From Roseivivax isoporae LMG 25204 (lineage in GTDB: Bacteria > Pseudomonadota > Alphaproteobacteria > Rhodobacterales > Rhodobacteraceae), in contig NZ_JAME01000017.1 in the NCBI RefSeq assembly GCF_000521865.1, positions 1-64,000 of the forward strand: a DNA stretch of 64,000 nucleotides, given 5' to 3'. The first letter of the stretch is position 1. Each line of letters begins with the position of its first letter. Position numbers and translations under genes: made by a program. Positions 1 to 8,831 of the stretch are shown piece after piece. Below the pieces are notes generated by a model. It saw only the letters and a list, made by a program, of their open reading frames with translations. It made no database searches and was not told the origin of the DNA.

Positions 1-31
1 ACAGGCGCCGCGGACCGCAGGGCGCCAGGAT

Positions 32-53
32 TTTCTTGACAAGTGTCAGGAAA
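32..53. promoter_or_regulatory. Probable TetR operator
   Basis: Inverted repeat with 10-base arms, TTTCTTGACA and TGTCAGGAAA, separated by AG; 9 of 10 positions pair. It ends 17 bases before the TetR start codon. The left arm contains TTGACA, a good -35 hexamer, so a bound repressor would block the promoter. Autoregulation of the regulator-pump operon is inferred. Confidence 0.6.
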
Positions 54-70
54 GATCCAGAACGCCCGGC

Positions 71-670
71 ATGGACATCCGCCGCCGCCGCACCCGCCTG
101 CGCCTCGACCGGGCACTGAAACAGCTTCTGTCGGAACGCCCGCTCGCGGACGTCTCGGTCGGCATGCTGTGCAAGCGCGCCGGCGTCACCCGCCAGACCT
201 TCTACGACAATTACGGCGGCATCCCGCAGATGCTCGACGCCTACCTGACGCTGCTGCTGTCCGAGATCGAGGCGCGGCACGCGCGGCTCATGGACCACCC
301 GCCGCCCGAGGAGACGGCCGAGCGGATGCGGGCGCTCGCGCAGTCGGTCTTCGCCGACATCGATCCCGCCGACGCGCGGCTGCGCGCGCTCTTCGACGGC
401 GTGCCGGGCCTTGCCGCCGAGCGGCGCTTCGCCGCGCTGGTCGAGGGCTTCCTCGAGCGCGGCGATCCCTGCGGCGACGCCCTGCTCGAACCCGACGCGC
501 GACGCGTGCACGCCCATTTTTTCACCGGCGCCTTCATCGGGCTCCTGCGGCTCTGGGTGTCGGACGCCTCGCCGCGTGACCCGGCGCTCATGGCGCACTA
601 TTTCACGTCGCTGGCGCTCGGCGGCCGCTTCGGCAGCACCGCCCCCCACACCGAACGGAGCCCCTCATGA
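71..670 (+). CDS. TetR/AcrR family transcriptional regulator
   Basis: A 199-residue protein with an N-terminal helix-turn-helix at about residues 28-48 (the segment with GMLCKRAGVTRQTFYDNYGG is typical of TetR recognition helices) and a helical ligand domain behind it. TetR proteins usually repress an adjacent efflux operon and release DNA when they bind a drug or metabolite. The stop codon overlaps the start of the efflux adaptor by 4 bases (ATGA), so regulator and pump are one transcription unit, unlike the common divergent layout. A palindrome 17 bases upstream is the likely operator. The inducer cannot be read from the sequence. Confidence 0.9.
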   Translation: MDIRRRRTRLRLDRALKQLLSERPLADVSVGMLCKRAGVTRQTFYDNYGGIPQMLDAYLTLLLSEIEARHARLMDHPPPEETAERMRALAQSVFADIDPADARLRALFDGVPGLAAERRFAALVEGFLERGDPCGDALLEPDARRVHAHFFTGAFIGLLRLWVSDASPRDPALMAHYFTSLALGGRFGSTAPHTERSPS

Positions 671-1743
671 CCAGACTGACGCAGGTCCTGTCCGCCGCGC
701 TCGTCGCGCTCTGCCTTCCCGTCGCGGCATTCGCGCAGGAGGAGGCGGCGAACCCCACCCCGCCGCCGCGGCCGGCCAAGCTGATGACCCTGCAGGCGGG
801 CGATGACCGGATCGCGCGGCAGTTCTACGGCCGCGTCGAGGCGCGCGAGACGGTGGAACTCGCCTTCCAGGTGGGCGGCCAGATCGTCGAGTTCCCCGCG
901 CCCGAGGGCGGGCCGATCCTCGAGGGCGGCCTCGTGGCGCGGCTCGACCTCGACCCGTTCCGCCGCCAGCTCGACGAGGCACGCGTGAACCTCTCGAAGG
1001 CCGAGCGCGACCTAGCGCGACTCGAGGCACTGTCGGGCAGCGCCGTGTCCGAGGTCCAGCGCGAGGACGCGCGCACGCAGGCGCAGTTGGCCGAGATCGC
1101 GGTCGCCGATGCCGAGGACGCGCTCGAGAACGCCACGCTGAACGCGCCCTTCGACGCGCTTGTGGCGCGGCGCATGGTCGCCAACTTCTCGACCGTGCAG
1201 GCCGGCACGCCGGTCGTGCGCATGCACGACATGTCCGAGAAGCGCGTCGCCATCGACGTGCCCGAGGTGCTGTTCCGCCGCGCCGCGGGCGGCGAGGACG
1301 TGGAGCTCTTCGCGACGTTCCCGGGGGACGACACGCGCTACCCGCTCCTGCCGCGCGAATTCGAGGCCGAGACCGCGGATGTGGGCCAGACCTTCCGCCT
1401 GACGCTCGCCTTCCAGAGCGATCCGGGCGACTGGGTGCTGCCCGGCTCGTCGACCACGGTGACGGCCCTGTCGGGCCTCGGCGCGGGCAGCGGCATCCTC
1501 GTGCCCGAGACGGCGCTCGTCTACGGCGCCGACCGCTCGCCCAACGTCTTCGTCTACCGGCCCTCGGAGGACAACGCCGACACCGGCACCGTGGTCCTGA
1601 CGCCCGTCGGGATCGAGACCCGCAGCGACGGGCGCATCAGCCTTGTCGAGGGACCCGAGCCCGGCACCGAGATCGTCGAGACCGGCGCGCCGCAGCTCGA
1701 GGACGGCCAGCAGGTCCGCCGCTTCACCGGCATCGGGGAGTAG
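667..1743 (+). CDS. RND efflux system periplasmic adaptor (membrane fusion protein)
   Basis: A 358-residue protein with a signal peptide (hydrophobic residues 8-20, likely cut after AFA at 23). A lipoyl-like half follows (VELAFQVGGQIVEF), then an alpha-hairpin around residues 95-165 (region with LSKAERDLARLEAL), a second lipoyl half (ATLNAPFDALVARRMVANF) and a beta-barrel region. This is the HlyD/AcrA order. It should bridge the inner-membrane pump encoded next and an outer-membrane channel. No lipobox is visible, so it is probably not a lipoprotein. No TolC-like gene lies in the window, so the channel must come from elsewhere. The pump gene starts 4 bases after the stop. Confidence 0.92.
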   Translation: MTRLTQVLSAALVALCLPVAAFAQEEAANPTPPPRPAKLMTLQAGDDRIARQFYGRVEARETVELAFQVGGQIVEFPAPEGGPILEGGLVARLDLDPFRRQLDEARVNLSKAERDLARLEALSGSAVSEVQREDARTQAQLAEIAVADAEDALENATLNAPFDALVARRMVANFSTVQAGTPVVRMHDMSEKRVAIDVPEVLFRRAAGGEDVELFATFPGDDTRYPLLPREFEAETADVGQTFRLTLAFQSDPGDWVLPGSSTTVTALSGLGAGSGILVPETALVYGADRSPNVFVYRPSEDNADTGTVVLTPVGIETRSDGRISLVEGPEPGTEIVETGAPQLEDGQQVRRFTGIGE

Positions 1744-1747
1744 GCCC

Positions 1748-4700
1748 ATGTCCATCGCCCGCGCCTCCATCGACCGCGCCCTGCTCACGTGGCTCCTGAT
1801 GCTCGGCTGCCTTCTGGGCGGCATCTGGGGCTTTGCCACCATCGGGCGGCTCGAGGACCCCGCCTTCACCATCAAGAACGCCATCGTCATCACGCAGTAT
1901 CCCGGCGCCTCGGCCGAGGAGGTCGCGCGCGAGGTGTCCGAACCGCTCGAGAGCGCGATCCAGAAGATGGCCGAGGTCGACACCATCACCTCGTCCAACA
2001 AGCCCGGCGTCAGCCGCATCGACGTGGAGATCGAGTCGATCTACGACGGCACGGAACTGCCCCAGATCTGGGACAAGCTGCGCAACAGGGTGAACGACGC
2101 GCAGGGCGACCTGCCGGAGGGCGCGGGGCCGTCGCTCGTCAACGACAGCTTCGGCGACGTGTTCGGCCTGTTCTACGCGGTCACCGCGCCCGGCTACAGC
2201 GACGCGGAACTGCACGAGCTCGCGAACTTCATGCGGCGCGAGATCCTCGCGGTCGAAGGCGTCGCCGACGTGGAGGTGGCGGGCCTGCCCGAGGAGGCGA
2301 TCTTCGTCGAGCCCGACACCGCGATCACCGCCAATCTCGGCATCCCGCCCGACGCCATCGCCAACGCGCTGGCCAATTCCAACGCGGTGCAGCCGGCCGG
2401 GTCGGTCGACCAGAACGGCCAGTCGATCCGCATCGAGCGGCCGGCGGGATCGGACAGCGTCGAGGAGATCGAGGGCCTGACCATCGGGGTCGGCGGCGAG
2501 GTCATCGACCTCACCGACTTCGCGCGCGTGCACCGTGACCGGATCGAGGATCCGGGCATGATCATCCGCTTCAACGGGCAGGAGGCGTTCACGCTCGGCG
2601 TCTCGGGCAAGTCGGACCTCAACATCGTGGACGTGGGCCACGCAGTCGACGACCGCATCGACGTGCTCTTCAACGACATCCCCTACGGCGTCGAGATGCA
2701 CCCGATCTACCAGCAGCACGTGGTGGTCGAGGAGGCGTCGAACGCGTTCCTGATCAACCTCGCCATGTCGGTGGCCATCGTGATCGTGGTGCTCGCCCTC
2801 TTCATGGGCTGGCGCGCGGCGCTGGTCGTGGGCGTCACGCTGCTGCTGACCGTGGTCGGCACGATCTTCTTCATGGCGATCTTCGGCATCGAGATGGAGC
2901 GCATCTCGCTCGGCGCGCTCATCATCGCCATGGGGATGCTCGTCGACAACGCCATCGTGGTGGCCGAGGGCATGCAGAGCGACATGGCACAGGGCAAGTC
3001 CTCGCGCGAGGCGGCCGGCGACGTGGCGGGCAAGACGCAGGTGCCGCTGCTCGGCGCCACGGTGATCGGCATCATGGCCTTTGCCGGGATCGGCCTCTCG
3101 CCCGACGCCACGGGCGAGTTCCTGTTCTCGCTCTTCGCCGTCATCGGCATCTCGCTCCTGCTGTCCTGGGTGCTGGCGATCACGGCAACGCCGCTTCTCG
3201 CGCACTACTTCTTCAAGCGGGGCGCGCAGGGGGCGGCAGGCGCCTATGACGGGCCGGTCTTCCGGGCCTACGGCGCGCTCCTGCGGGGTGCGATCCGGCT
3301 GCGCTGGCTCGTTGTCGTCGCGCTGATCGGGGTCACCGCAGCCTGCTACGTCGGCTTCGGCATGGTCAAGCAGCAGTTCTTTCCCGACAGCAACACGCCG
3401 CTCTTCTACGTGCATTACAAGCTGCCGCAGGGCGCGCAGATCGAGCGCACCGCGGACGACATGGGCGTGATCGAGGACTGGCTCGGGGGGCGCGACGACG
3501 TGGTGTCGGTGGCGACCTTCGTGGGCGGCGGCGCCTCGCGCTTCATGCTGACCTACGCGCCGGAGGAGAGCCTGCCGACCTACGGCCACCTCATAATCCG
3601 CACCGAGACGCTGGAGCAGATCCCGCCGCTCCGCGCCGCGCTCGAGGAGTTCGGGCGCGCGTCGCTGCCGCAGGGCGAGTTCCGCACCGAGCGGCTGGCC
3701 TTCGGGCCGGGGGGCGGCGCGCCCATCGCCGCGCGGTTCTCGGGATCGGACCCGGACGTCCTGCGCGCCCTCGCGGCCGAGGCCGAAACCCGCATGCTGG
3801 AGGCCTCGGACCAGCTGCAGGACCTGCGCACCGACTGGCGCGAACGCGAACTGGTTTTGAAGCCGGTCTACGCTGCCGAACGGGCCCAGACGGCGGGCAT
3901 CGCGCGCGAGGACGTGTCGCAGGCGCTCGCCATCGCCACCGACGGCACCCGCGCGGGTGTCTACCGCGAGGGCGACCGGCTGATCCCCATCGTCGTCCGG
4001 GCCCCCGGCGCGGCGACGTCCGGTGCGAGCCACCTCGTCGACCAGCCGGTCTGGTCCGACGCGGCGAACACCTCGATCCCGCTCGAACAGCTGATCGACG
4101 GCTTCGACCACGAGGTGCACGACACGCTGTTCCAGCGGCGCGACCGTGTGGCGACCATCACCGTCGAGGCCGGTGTGCCGGCCGGCGTGAACGCCAACGC
4201 GGTCTTCACCGAGATCCGCGGCGCCATCGAATCCATGCCCCTGCCCGAGGGCTACCGGATGGAGTGGGGCGGCGAGTACGAAAGCTCCACCGAGGCGCAG
4301 TCGAGCCTCGGCCAGCAGCTGCCGCTCTCGCTCCTCGTGATGGTGCTGATCTCGATCCTGCTGTTCGGCAAGCTGCGCCAGCCGCTGATCATCTGGCTGC
4401 TCGTGCCGATGGCGGTGAACGGGGTCGCGCTCGGGCTTCTGGGCACCGGGCTGCCGTTCTCGTTCACGGCGCTGCTCGGGCTCCTGAGCCTCTCGGGGAT
4501 GCTCATCAAGAACGGCATCGTGCTGGTCGAGGAGATCGACCTCACCCGCGAGGCGGGCGTGCCCTTCCACCGCGCGGTGGTCGACGCGTCGACCTCGCGC
4601 CTGCGTCCGGTCCTGCTCGCCGCGGCGACCACGATCCTCGGGATGACGCCGCTCCTGTGGGACGCGTTCTTTGCCTCCATGGCGGTCACGATCATGGGAG

Positions 4701-4795
4701 GTCTGGGCTTCGCCTCGATCCTCACGCTGATCGCGGCGCCGGTCTTCTACGTGCTGTTCTTCCCCCGGGCGGCACGCGAGGATCGCGCGTCCTAG
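1748..4795 (+). CDS. RND family efflux transporter, inner-membrane pump
   Basis: A 1015-residue protein of AcrB/HAE type, the usual length of the family. One N-terminal membrane helix is followed by a large periplasmic porter domain, five or six helices around residues 340-540, a second porter domain and a C-terminal helix bundle. The intramembrane proton-relay motif is seen as MLVDNAIVVAEG at about residues 397-408: Asp400 is present and the second acidic position is Asn, as in many alphaproteobacterial relatives. I chose ATG 1748 because it follows the adaptor by 4 bases and begins the expected MSIARASIDRALLTWL helix; an in-frame extension to 1643 would overlap the adaptor. The substrate is unknown. 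Confidence 0.93.
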   Translation: MSIARASIDRALLTWLLMLGCLLGGIWGFATIGRLEDPAFTIKNAIVITQYPGASAEEVAREVSEPLESAIQKMAEVDTITSSNKPGVSRIDVEIESIYDGTELPQIWDKLRNRVNDAQGDLPEGAGPSLVNDSFGDVFGLFYAVTAPGYSDAELHELANFMRREILAVEGVADVEVAGLPEEAIFVEPDTAITANLGIPPDAIANALANSNAVQPAGSVDQNGQSIRIERPAGSDSVEEIEGLTIGVGGEVIDLTDFARVHRDRIEDPGMIIRFNGQEAFTLGVSGKSDLNIVDVGHAVDDRIDVLFNDIPYGVEMHPIYQQHVVVEEASNAFLINLAMSVAIVIVVLALFMGWRAALVVGVTLLLTVVGTIFFMAIFGIEMERISLGALIIAMGMLVDNAIVVAEGMQSDMAQGKSSREAAGDVAGKTQVPLLGATVIGIMAFAGIGLSPDATGEFLFSLFAVIGISLLLSWVLAITATPLLAHYFFKRGAQGAAGAYDGPVFRAYGALLRGAIRLRWLVVVALIGVTAACYVGFGMVKQQFFPDSNTPLFYVHYKLPQGAQIERTADDMGVIEDWLGGRDDVVSVATFVGGGASRFMLTYAPEESLPTYGHLIIRTETLEQIPPLRAALEEFGRASLPQGEFRTERLAFGPGGGAPIAARFSGSDPDVLRALAAEAETRMLEASDQLQDLRTDWRERELVLKPVYAAERAQTAGIAREDVSQALAIATDGTRAGVYREGDRLIPIVVRAPGAATSGASHLVDQPVWSDAANTSIPLEQLIDGFDHEVHDTLFQRRDRVATITVEAGVPAGVNANAVFTEIRGAIESMPLPEGYRMEWGGEYESSTEAQSSLGQQLPLSLLVMVLISILLFGKLRQPLIIWLLVPMAVNGVALGLLGTGLPFSFTALLGLLSLSGMLIKNGIVLVEEIDLTREAGVPFHRAVVDASTSRLRPVLLAAATTILGMTPLLWDAFFASMAVTIMGGLGFASILTLIAAPVFYVLFFPRAAREDRAS

Positions 4796-4802
4796 GCAGG
4801 CT

Positions 4803-4823
4803 CCTGCCCGCCGCGCGGGCAGG
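4803..4823. terminator. GC-rich hairpin after the RND operon
   Basis: CCTGCCCG and CGGGCAGG form a perfect 8-base stem around a 5-base loop, starting 8 bases after the pump stop codon. No T-run follows, so intrinsic termination is uncertain. Confidence 0.45.
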
Positions 4824-4831
4824 CCCCGCGG

Positions 4832-4855
4832 TCCGCGCCCGGGAACGGGCGCGGA
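4832..4855. terminator. Second hairpin with GGAA tetraloop
   Basis: TCCGCGCCCG and CGGGCGCGGA form a perfect 10-base stem closed by a GGAA loop (GNRA type). With the preceding hairpin it makes a tandem structure separating the efflux operon from opgH. There is no T-tract. Confidence 0.5.
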
Positions 4856-4979
4856 TACGCCGATCGGGCCCGGGCCACGGGTTTTGCACGAAAAATTCAC
4901 TGGACGATTCGGCTTTGCGCTCCACACCGGTAGGGCGGAACACACCGGCGGGGATGTGACCTTGAACAATACGGAAGAC

Positions 4980-6776
4980 ATGCGGCCGGACCCGGCCCGG
5001 ACCATCGTGCGGCCCCTCAACCGTCGCGCCCTGCGCCGGCGGTTGCACTGGACCCGCATGTCCATCCCGGCGCGCCGCCGGCTGGTCCTCGCGCTGAACG
5101 CGGGCACGGTCGCGCTGCTCTTCGCCGCGATGACCGCCATCCTGTCGCCCGAGGGCATCGCGGCCGCCGAGGCGGCGATGCTCCTGGCCTACCTCCTGAC
5201 GCTGCCCTGGCTCTCGATCGGCATCTGGAACAGCGTCCTGGGCTTCCTCATCGACCGGCGGCACGGTGACGCCGCGGCGCTGCGGGTGACGCCCGCGCTT
5301 GGCCGGGTCCGCGGCACCGAGCCCGTGACCGCGCGCACCGCCATCGTCATGCCCCTGCGCAACGAGGACCCCGAGGCGTCGGTCGCGCGCCTCCGCCGTC
5401 TCGAGGAAGAGCTGGCGCGCACGCCCTGGGCCGGGCGTTTCGATTTCCACGTGCTCAGCGACACCGACCGCCCCGAGATCGCCTGGCGCGAGGAGGCGGC
5501 GATCGCCGCCTGGCGCCGCGCCCTGCCCAACCTGCGCGTGACCTACCGCCGCCGCACCGACAACGCGGGGTTCAAGGCGGGCAACATCGCCGAGTTCCTG
5601 TCGCGCCACGCCGAAAGCTACGAGTTCTTCCTGCCGCTCGACGCCGACAGCGAGATGGGCGGGGATACCGTGCTGCGCATGGTGCGCGTGATGCAGGCCT
5701 CGCCCGAGATCGGCATGCTGCAGAGCCTCGTGACGGGCCTGCCCGCCAAGAGCCTGTTCACCCGCGCCTTCCAGTTCGGGATGCGCCACGGGATGCGGTC
5801 CTACACGCTGGGCTCGGCCTGGTGGCAGGCCGATTGCGGCCCGAACTGGGGCCACAACGTGCTGATCCGCACCGCCCCCTTTGCCCGCCACTGCATGCTG
5901 CCGGTGCTGCCGGGCCGCGGCCCGCTCTCCGGCCACATCCTGAGCCACGACCAGCTCGAGGCGGTGCTGATCCGCCGCGCGGGCTACGAGGTGCGCGTGA
6001 TCGCGGAGGAAAGCGAGAGCCGCGAGGAGAACCCGCCGAGCCTCGTCGACTTCATCCGCCGCGAGCTGCGCTGGATGAACGGCAACCTTCAGTACCTGCG
6101 CCTGCTCGACATGCCGGGACTGAAGCCCGTGAGCCGCGTGCAGCTCGTCCTCGCGATCCTGATGTACGTGAGCGCGCCCGCCTGGATGGCCTTCGTGCTG
6201 ATCGGCGCGGGCCTTGCCGCCTACCCCGCGCAGTTCGACAGCGTGCCGGTCTGGACCGGGCTCGCGTTCTTCGCGGTCCTGATGACGCTGACCCTGATGC
6301 CCAAGATCATGGGGATCGGACAGGTGCTGGCCGATCCCGAACGCGCCGCCGCCTATGGCGGGCGGGCCCGGATCGTGGCGGGCGGCGCGGCCGAGATCGT
6401 CCTGTCCATGCTGACCGCGCCGGTGGTGGCGCTGTCGCTCGCGCGGTTCGCGGTCGGGCTGCTGTTCGGCGTGCGCAGCGGATGGAGCGTGCAGCAGCGC
6501 TCGCGCGAAAGGCTCGGCTGGGACGAGGCGGTGACGGCGCTCTGGCCGCAGACGCTGATCGGCGCCGGCCTCTGCGCGTGGCTCTGGCACCATGCGCCAT
6601 GGGCCATCGCCTTTGCGGCACCGATCCTGCTCGCGCTGACCTTCGCGGTTCCGCTCGCGGTCCTGACCACCCTGCCCGGCGCCGGCGCGTGGTCGCGCCG
6701 CACGGGACTTTTCGACATTCCCGAGGACCGCGCGCTGCCGCTCCCCGAGGACCGGGCGCTTGGCGAAAGCGCCTGA
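4980..6776 (+). CDS. opgH: Glucans biosynthesis glucosyltransferase H (OpgH/MdoH-like)
   Basis: A 598-residue membrane glycosyltransferase of family GT2, which polymerises UDP-glucose into the beta-1,2 backbone of osmoregulated periplasmic glucans. Visible features: two N-terminal membrane helices (about residues 35-85); a cytoplasmic GT2 domain with DAD (Asp221, Asp223), the acidic catalytic site in SHDQLEA (Asp324) and RRELRW (residues 360-365, the R/QxxRW site); then several C-terminal helices. The length matches alphaproteobacterial OpgH and is shorter than the roughly 850-residue enterobacterial one. GTG 4956 or TTG 4962 are alternative starts; ATG 4980 has GGAA just upstream. opgG, opgC and opgI, usual partners, are absent nearby. 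Confidence 0.88.
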   Translation: MRPDPARTIVRPLNRRALRRRLHWTRMSIPARRRLVLALNAGTVALLFAAMTAILSPEGIAAAEAAMLLAYLLTLPWLSIGIWNSVLGFLIDRRHGDAAALRVTPALGRVRGTEPVTARTAIVMPLRNEDPEASVARLRRLEEELARTPWAGRFDFHVLSDTDRPEIAWREEAAIAAWRRALPNLRVTYRRRTDNAGFKAGNIAEFLSRHAESYEFFLPLDADSEMGGDTVLRMVRVMQASPEIGMLQSLVTGLPAKSLFTRAFQFGMRHGMRSYTLGSAWWQADCGPNWGHNVLIRTAPFARHCMLPVLPGRGPLSGHILSHDQLEAVLIRRAGYEVRVIAEESESREENPPSLVDFIRRELRWMNGNLQYLRLLDMPGLKPVSRVQLVLAILMYVSAPAWMAFVLIGAGLAAYPAQFDSVPVWTGLAFFAVLMTLTLMPKIMGIGQVLADPERAAAYGGRARIVAGGAAEIVLSMLTAPVVALSLARFAVGLLFGVRSGWSVQQRSRERLGWDEAVTALWPQTLIGAGLCAWLWHHAPWAIAFAAPILLALTFAVPLAVLTTLPGAGAWSRRTGLFDIPEDRALPLPEDRALGESA

Positions 6777-6804
6777 CCCCTACCGGAAGAAGAGGAGGAG
6801 AGAC

Positions 6805-7398
6805 ATGTTCCGTTCCGCCACCGCGCTCTGCGCCGTCGCCGCCGCGACCCTGACCGCGCCGGCCGTGCAGGCCGAGCCCGCCACCTGGGACATCGACCCC
6901 GAACACGCGGTCGTCGCCTTCACGATCATGCACGCGGGCTACGCGCGCGTCCTCGGCCGCTTTTCCGACGTGCAGGGCAGTTTCGTCTACGACCCGGAAG
7001 CGAACGAGCTGGGCGACGTGACCGCGACGATCGGCGCGGGCAGCGTCGACACCGACCACGAGGCGCGCGACACCCACGTGCGCTCGGCCGACTTCCTCGA
7101 TGCCGAGGCGCATCCCGAGATCACCTTCACTGCGACGGGCGGCACCGCCGAGACCGACACCACCGGCACGGTCGAGGGCGAGATCACCATCCGCGGCGTC
7201 ACGCAGCCCATCACGCTCGACGTCACGCTGAACAAGGTCGCGACCTATCCCTGCTGCCACGGCAAGGAGACGGTGGGCGTGTCGGCCACGGCGAGCCTGT
7301 TGCGCAGCGAGTTCGGATCGACCTACGCGCTGCCCGACTTCGTCGGCGACGAGGTGAGCGTGATCCTCGAATTCGAGGCCATCCGCCGGGACGGCTGA
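6805..7398 (+). CDS. YceI family periplasmic protein
   Basis: A 197-residue protein with a clear Sec signal peptide (residues 1-23, ending AVQA). The mature part has the YceI pattern: TWDIDPEHAVVAFTIMHAG at its start, then FSDVQGSF, SVDTDHEARDTHVRSADFLDAE and the ending in VSVILEFEA. YceI proteins are lipocalin-like barrels that bind polyisoprenoids or other amphiphiles; their physiological role is poorly known. ATG 6805 is preceded by GGAGGAGA at ideal spacing; an upstream in-frame start at 6760 would overlap opgH and hide the signal peptide. It lies 28 bases after opgH and may be co-transcribed with it. Confidence 0.9.
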   Translation: MFRSATALCAVAAATLTAPAVQAEPATWDIDPEHAVVAFTIMHAGYARVLGRFSDVQGSFVYDPEANELGDVTATIGAGSVDTDHEARDTHVRSADFLDAEAHPEITFTATGGTAETDTTGTVEGEITIRGVTQPITLDVTLNKVATYPCCHGKETVGVSATASLLRSEFGSTYALPDFVGDEVSVILEFEAIRRDG

Positions 7399-7430
7399 CC
7401 ACCGGTCCGATCCCGCGCTCCCGCCCTGTC

Positions 7431-7452
7431 GCGGCCCCGGCACGGGGGCCGC
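7431..7452. terminator. Hairpin after the YceI gene
   Basis: GCGGCCCC and GGGGCCGC form a perfect 8-base stem with a 6-base loop, 33 bases after the YceI stop codon. It is terminator-like but has no T-run. Confidence 0.45.
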
Positions 7453-7462
7453 ACCCCACGTG

Positions 7463-7478
7463 CGCGTGACGTCACGCG
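7463..7478. promoter_or_regulatory. Perfect 16-base palindrome upstream of the pqi operon
   Basis: CGCGTGACGTCACGCG is fully self-complementary with a TGACGTCA core. It lies 49 bases before the pqiA start, where a dimeric regulator would bind. The protein that reads it is not evident. Confidence 0.45.
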
Positions 7479-7527
7479 GCGCGCCCGCGTCTTTACATCC
7501 CGTGTGCCAGCCACAAATGTCAGCCCG

Positions 7528-8217
7528 ATGACCGACCTTGCCCACAGCCACGCCGAAGCCGCCCGCGCGTCCGACCGGACGCTGCCGCAGGCTTTGGGCG
7601 ATCACGACCTGTCGGACCTGATCGGCTGCCCGTCCTGCGACGCGCTCTACGTGGCGCGGATGCCCGAACAGGGCGAGCGCGCGGTCTGCGGGCACTGCCA
7701 CACCGTCCTCATCGCGCCGCGCAAGAAGGCCGGCGCGCGCATCCTCGCGTTGTCGCTCGCGACGCTGATCCTGGTCGTGGGTGCGCTGTTCTTCCCGTTC
7801 CTCGAGATCCACGCGGCGGGCTTCGGCAACCGCGCCTCGATCCTCGACGTCGCGTCGAGCTTCCAGTCGAACCGGATGGCGGCGCTGTCGCTCGCGACCG
7901 CCGCGATGATCGTGGTGGTGCCGCTGATCCGCATGGTGCTGATCCTCTATGTCCTGACGCCCATCGTCTTCGACGCGAAACCTTTTGCGCAGGCGCGACG
8001 TGCCTTCCGCTGGAGCCAGGAGCTGAAGCCCTGGGCGATGGCGGAGATCTTCGCGCTCGGCTGTGCCGTGGCGCTGGTGAAGGTCGCCGACCTCGCCCAG
8101 ATCGGGTTCGGACCCGCATTCTGGATGTTCTCGGCGCTCGTCCTCATCGTGATGTTCAACGACAATTACCTGTGCACGTGGTCGGTATGGAAATCTCTGG
8201 AAAAGCGCCCCGACTGA
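7528..8217 (+). CDS. PqiA-like integral membrane protein, first half-size copy
   Basis: A 229-residue protein with an N-terminal rubredoxin-like zinc ribbon (CPSC at residues 34-37 and CGHC at 54-57) followed by about four membrane helices ending near the C-terminus. It corresponds to one half of enterobacterial PqiA, an inner-membrane partner of the MCE protein PqiB. The Pqi system moves or bridges lipids between inner and outer membranes. ATG 7528 was taken as start; GTG 7504 is possible and neither has a strong ribosome binding site. The next gene, the second PqiA half, begins 31 bases before this stop, so translation is coupled. Confidence 0.85.
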   Translation: MTDLAHSHAEAARASDRTLPQALGDHDLSDLIGCPSCDALYVARMPEQGERAVCGHCHTVLIAPRKKAGARILALSLATLILVVGALFFPFLEIHAAGFGNRASILDVASSFQSNRMAALSLATAAMIVVVPLIRMVLILYVLTPIVFDAKPFAQARRAFRWSQELKPWAMAEIFALGCAVALVKVADLAQIGFGPAFWMFSALVLIVMFNDNYLCTWSVWKSLEKRPD

Positions 8218-8831
8218 CGGCCCGCGATTCCGGGCTCGTGACCTGCCGGGCCTGCGCCCGGGTCTGGCCCATGGACGCGGAGCGGTGCGCGCGCTGCGGC
8301 GCGCGGCTGGTGTCGCGCGACCAGGGCAGCATCAGCCGCGTCTGGGCGTGGTGGGCCGCGGGGCTCATCTGCTACGTGCCCGCGAACCTCTACCCGATGC
8401 TCGTGACCGACACGCTCGTCTCCCACCAGGCGAGCACCATCATCGGCGGCGCGGTCGAGATCGCGCATCACGGCAGCTACGGCATCGCCGCGATCATCCT
8501 GATCGCGAGCGTGCTGATCCCCATGGGCAAGTTCATCGCGGTGGCCTTCCTCGCGCTCTCGGCGCGGCGCGGATCGCGCATGTCGCCGAACCGGCGCCAT
8601 CACCTCTACGAGGTGGTGGAATTCATCGGACGCTGGTCGATGATCGACGTCTTCGTCGTGGCGATCCTGAGTGCGCTCGTGCAACTTTCGGCCGTGGCGC
8701 AGATCCGACCCGGCCCCGCCGCCTTGACATTCGCTCTGTCGGTCATCTTCACGATGCTTTCGGCACAGAGCTTTGACAGCCGCCTGATCTGGGACAAGGC
8801 GCGCGAGCGAGAACGGAAGACCGCACAGTGA
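8187..8831 (+). CDS. PqiA-like integral membrane protein, second half-size copy
   Basis: A 214-residue protein with the same plan as its neighbour: a zinc ribbon (CRAC at residues 20-23, CARC at 34-37) and about four membrane helices, the first in the segment with GLICYVPANLYPML. In Escherichia coli both halves are fused in one 417-residue PqiA; here they are separate overlapping genes. ATG 8187 (MEISGKAPRLTARDSGL) is the likely start. Its stop overlaps the GTG start of the MCE protein by 4 bases. The likely role is to anchor or energise the MCE needle in the inner membrane. Confidence 0.85.
   Translation: MEISGKAPRLTARDSGLVTCRACARVWPMDAERCARCGARLVSRDQGSISRVWAWWAAGLICYVPANLYPMLVTDTLVSHQASTIIGGAVEIAHHGSYGIAAIILIASVLIPMGKFIAVAFLALSARRGSRMSPNRRHHLYEVVEFIGRWSMIDVFVVAILSALVQLSAVAQIRPGPAALTFALSVIFTMLSAQSFDSRLIWDKARERERKTAQ

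Noticed and set aside
1724-5158. Very long open frame of 1,144 codons on the minus strand opposite the RND pump
   Set aside because: It is antisense to a well-supported transporter gene, has a His/Arg/Asp-rich composition without domains, and is a typical product of high-GC codon bias.
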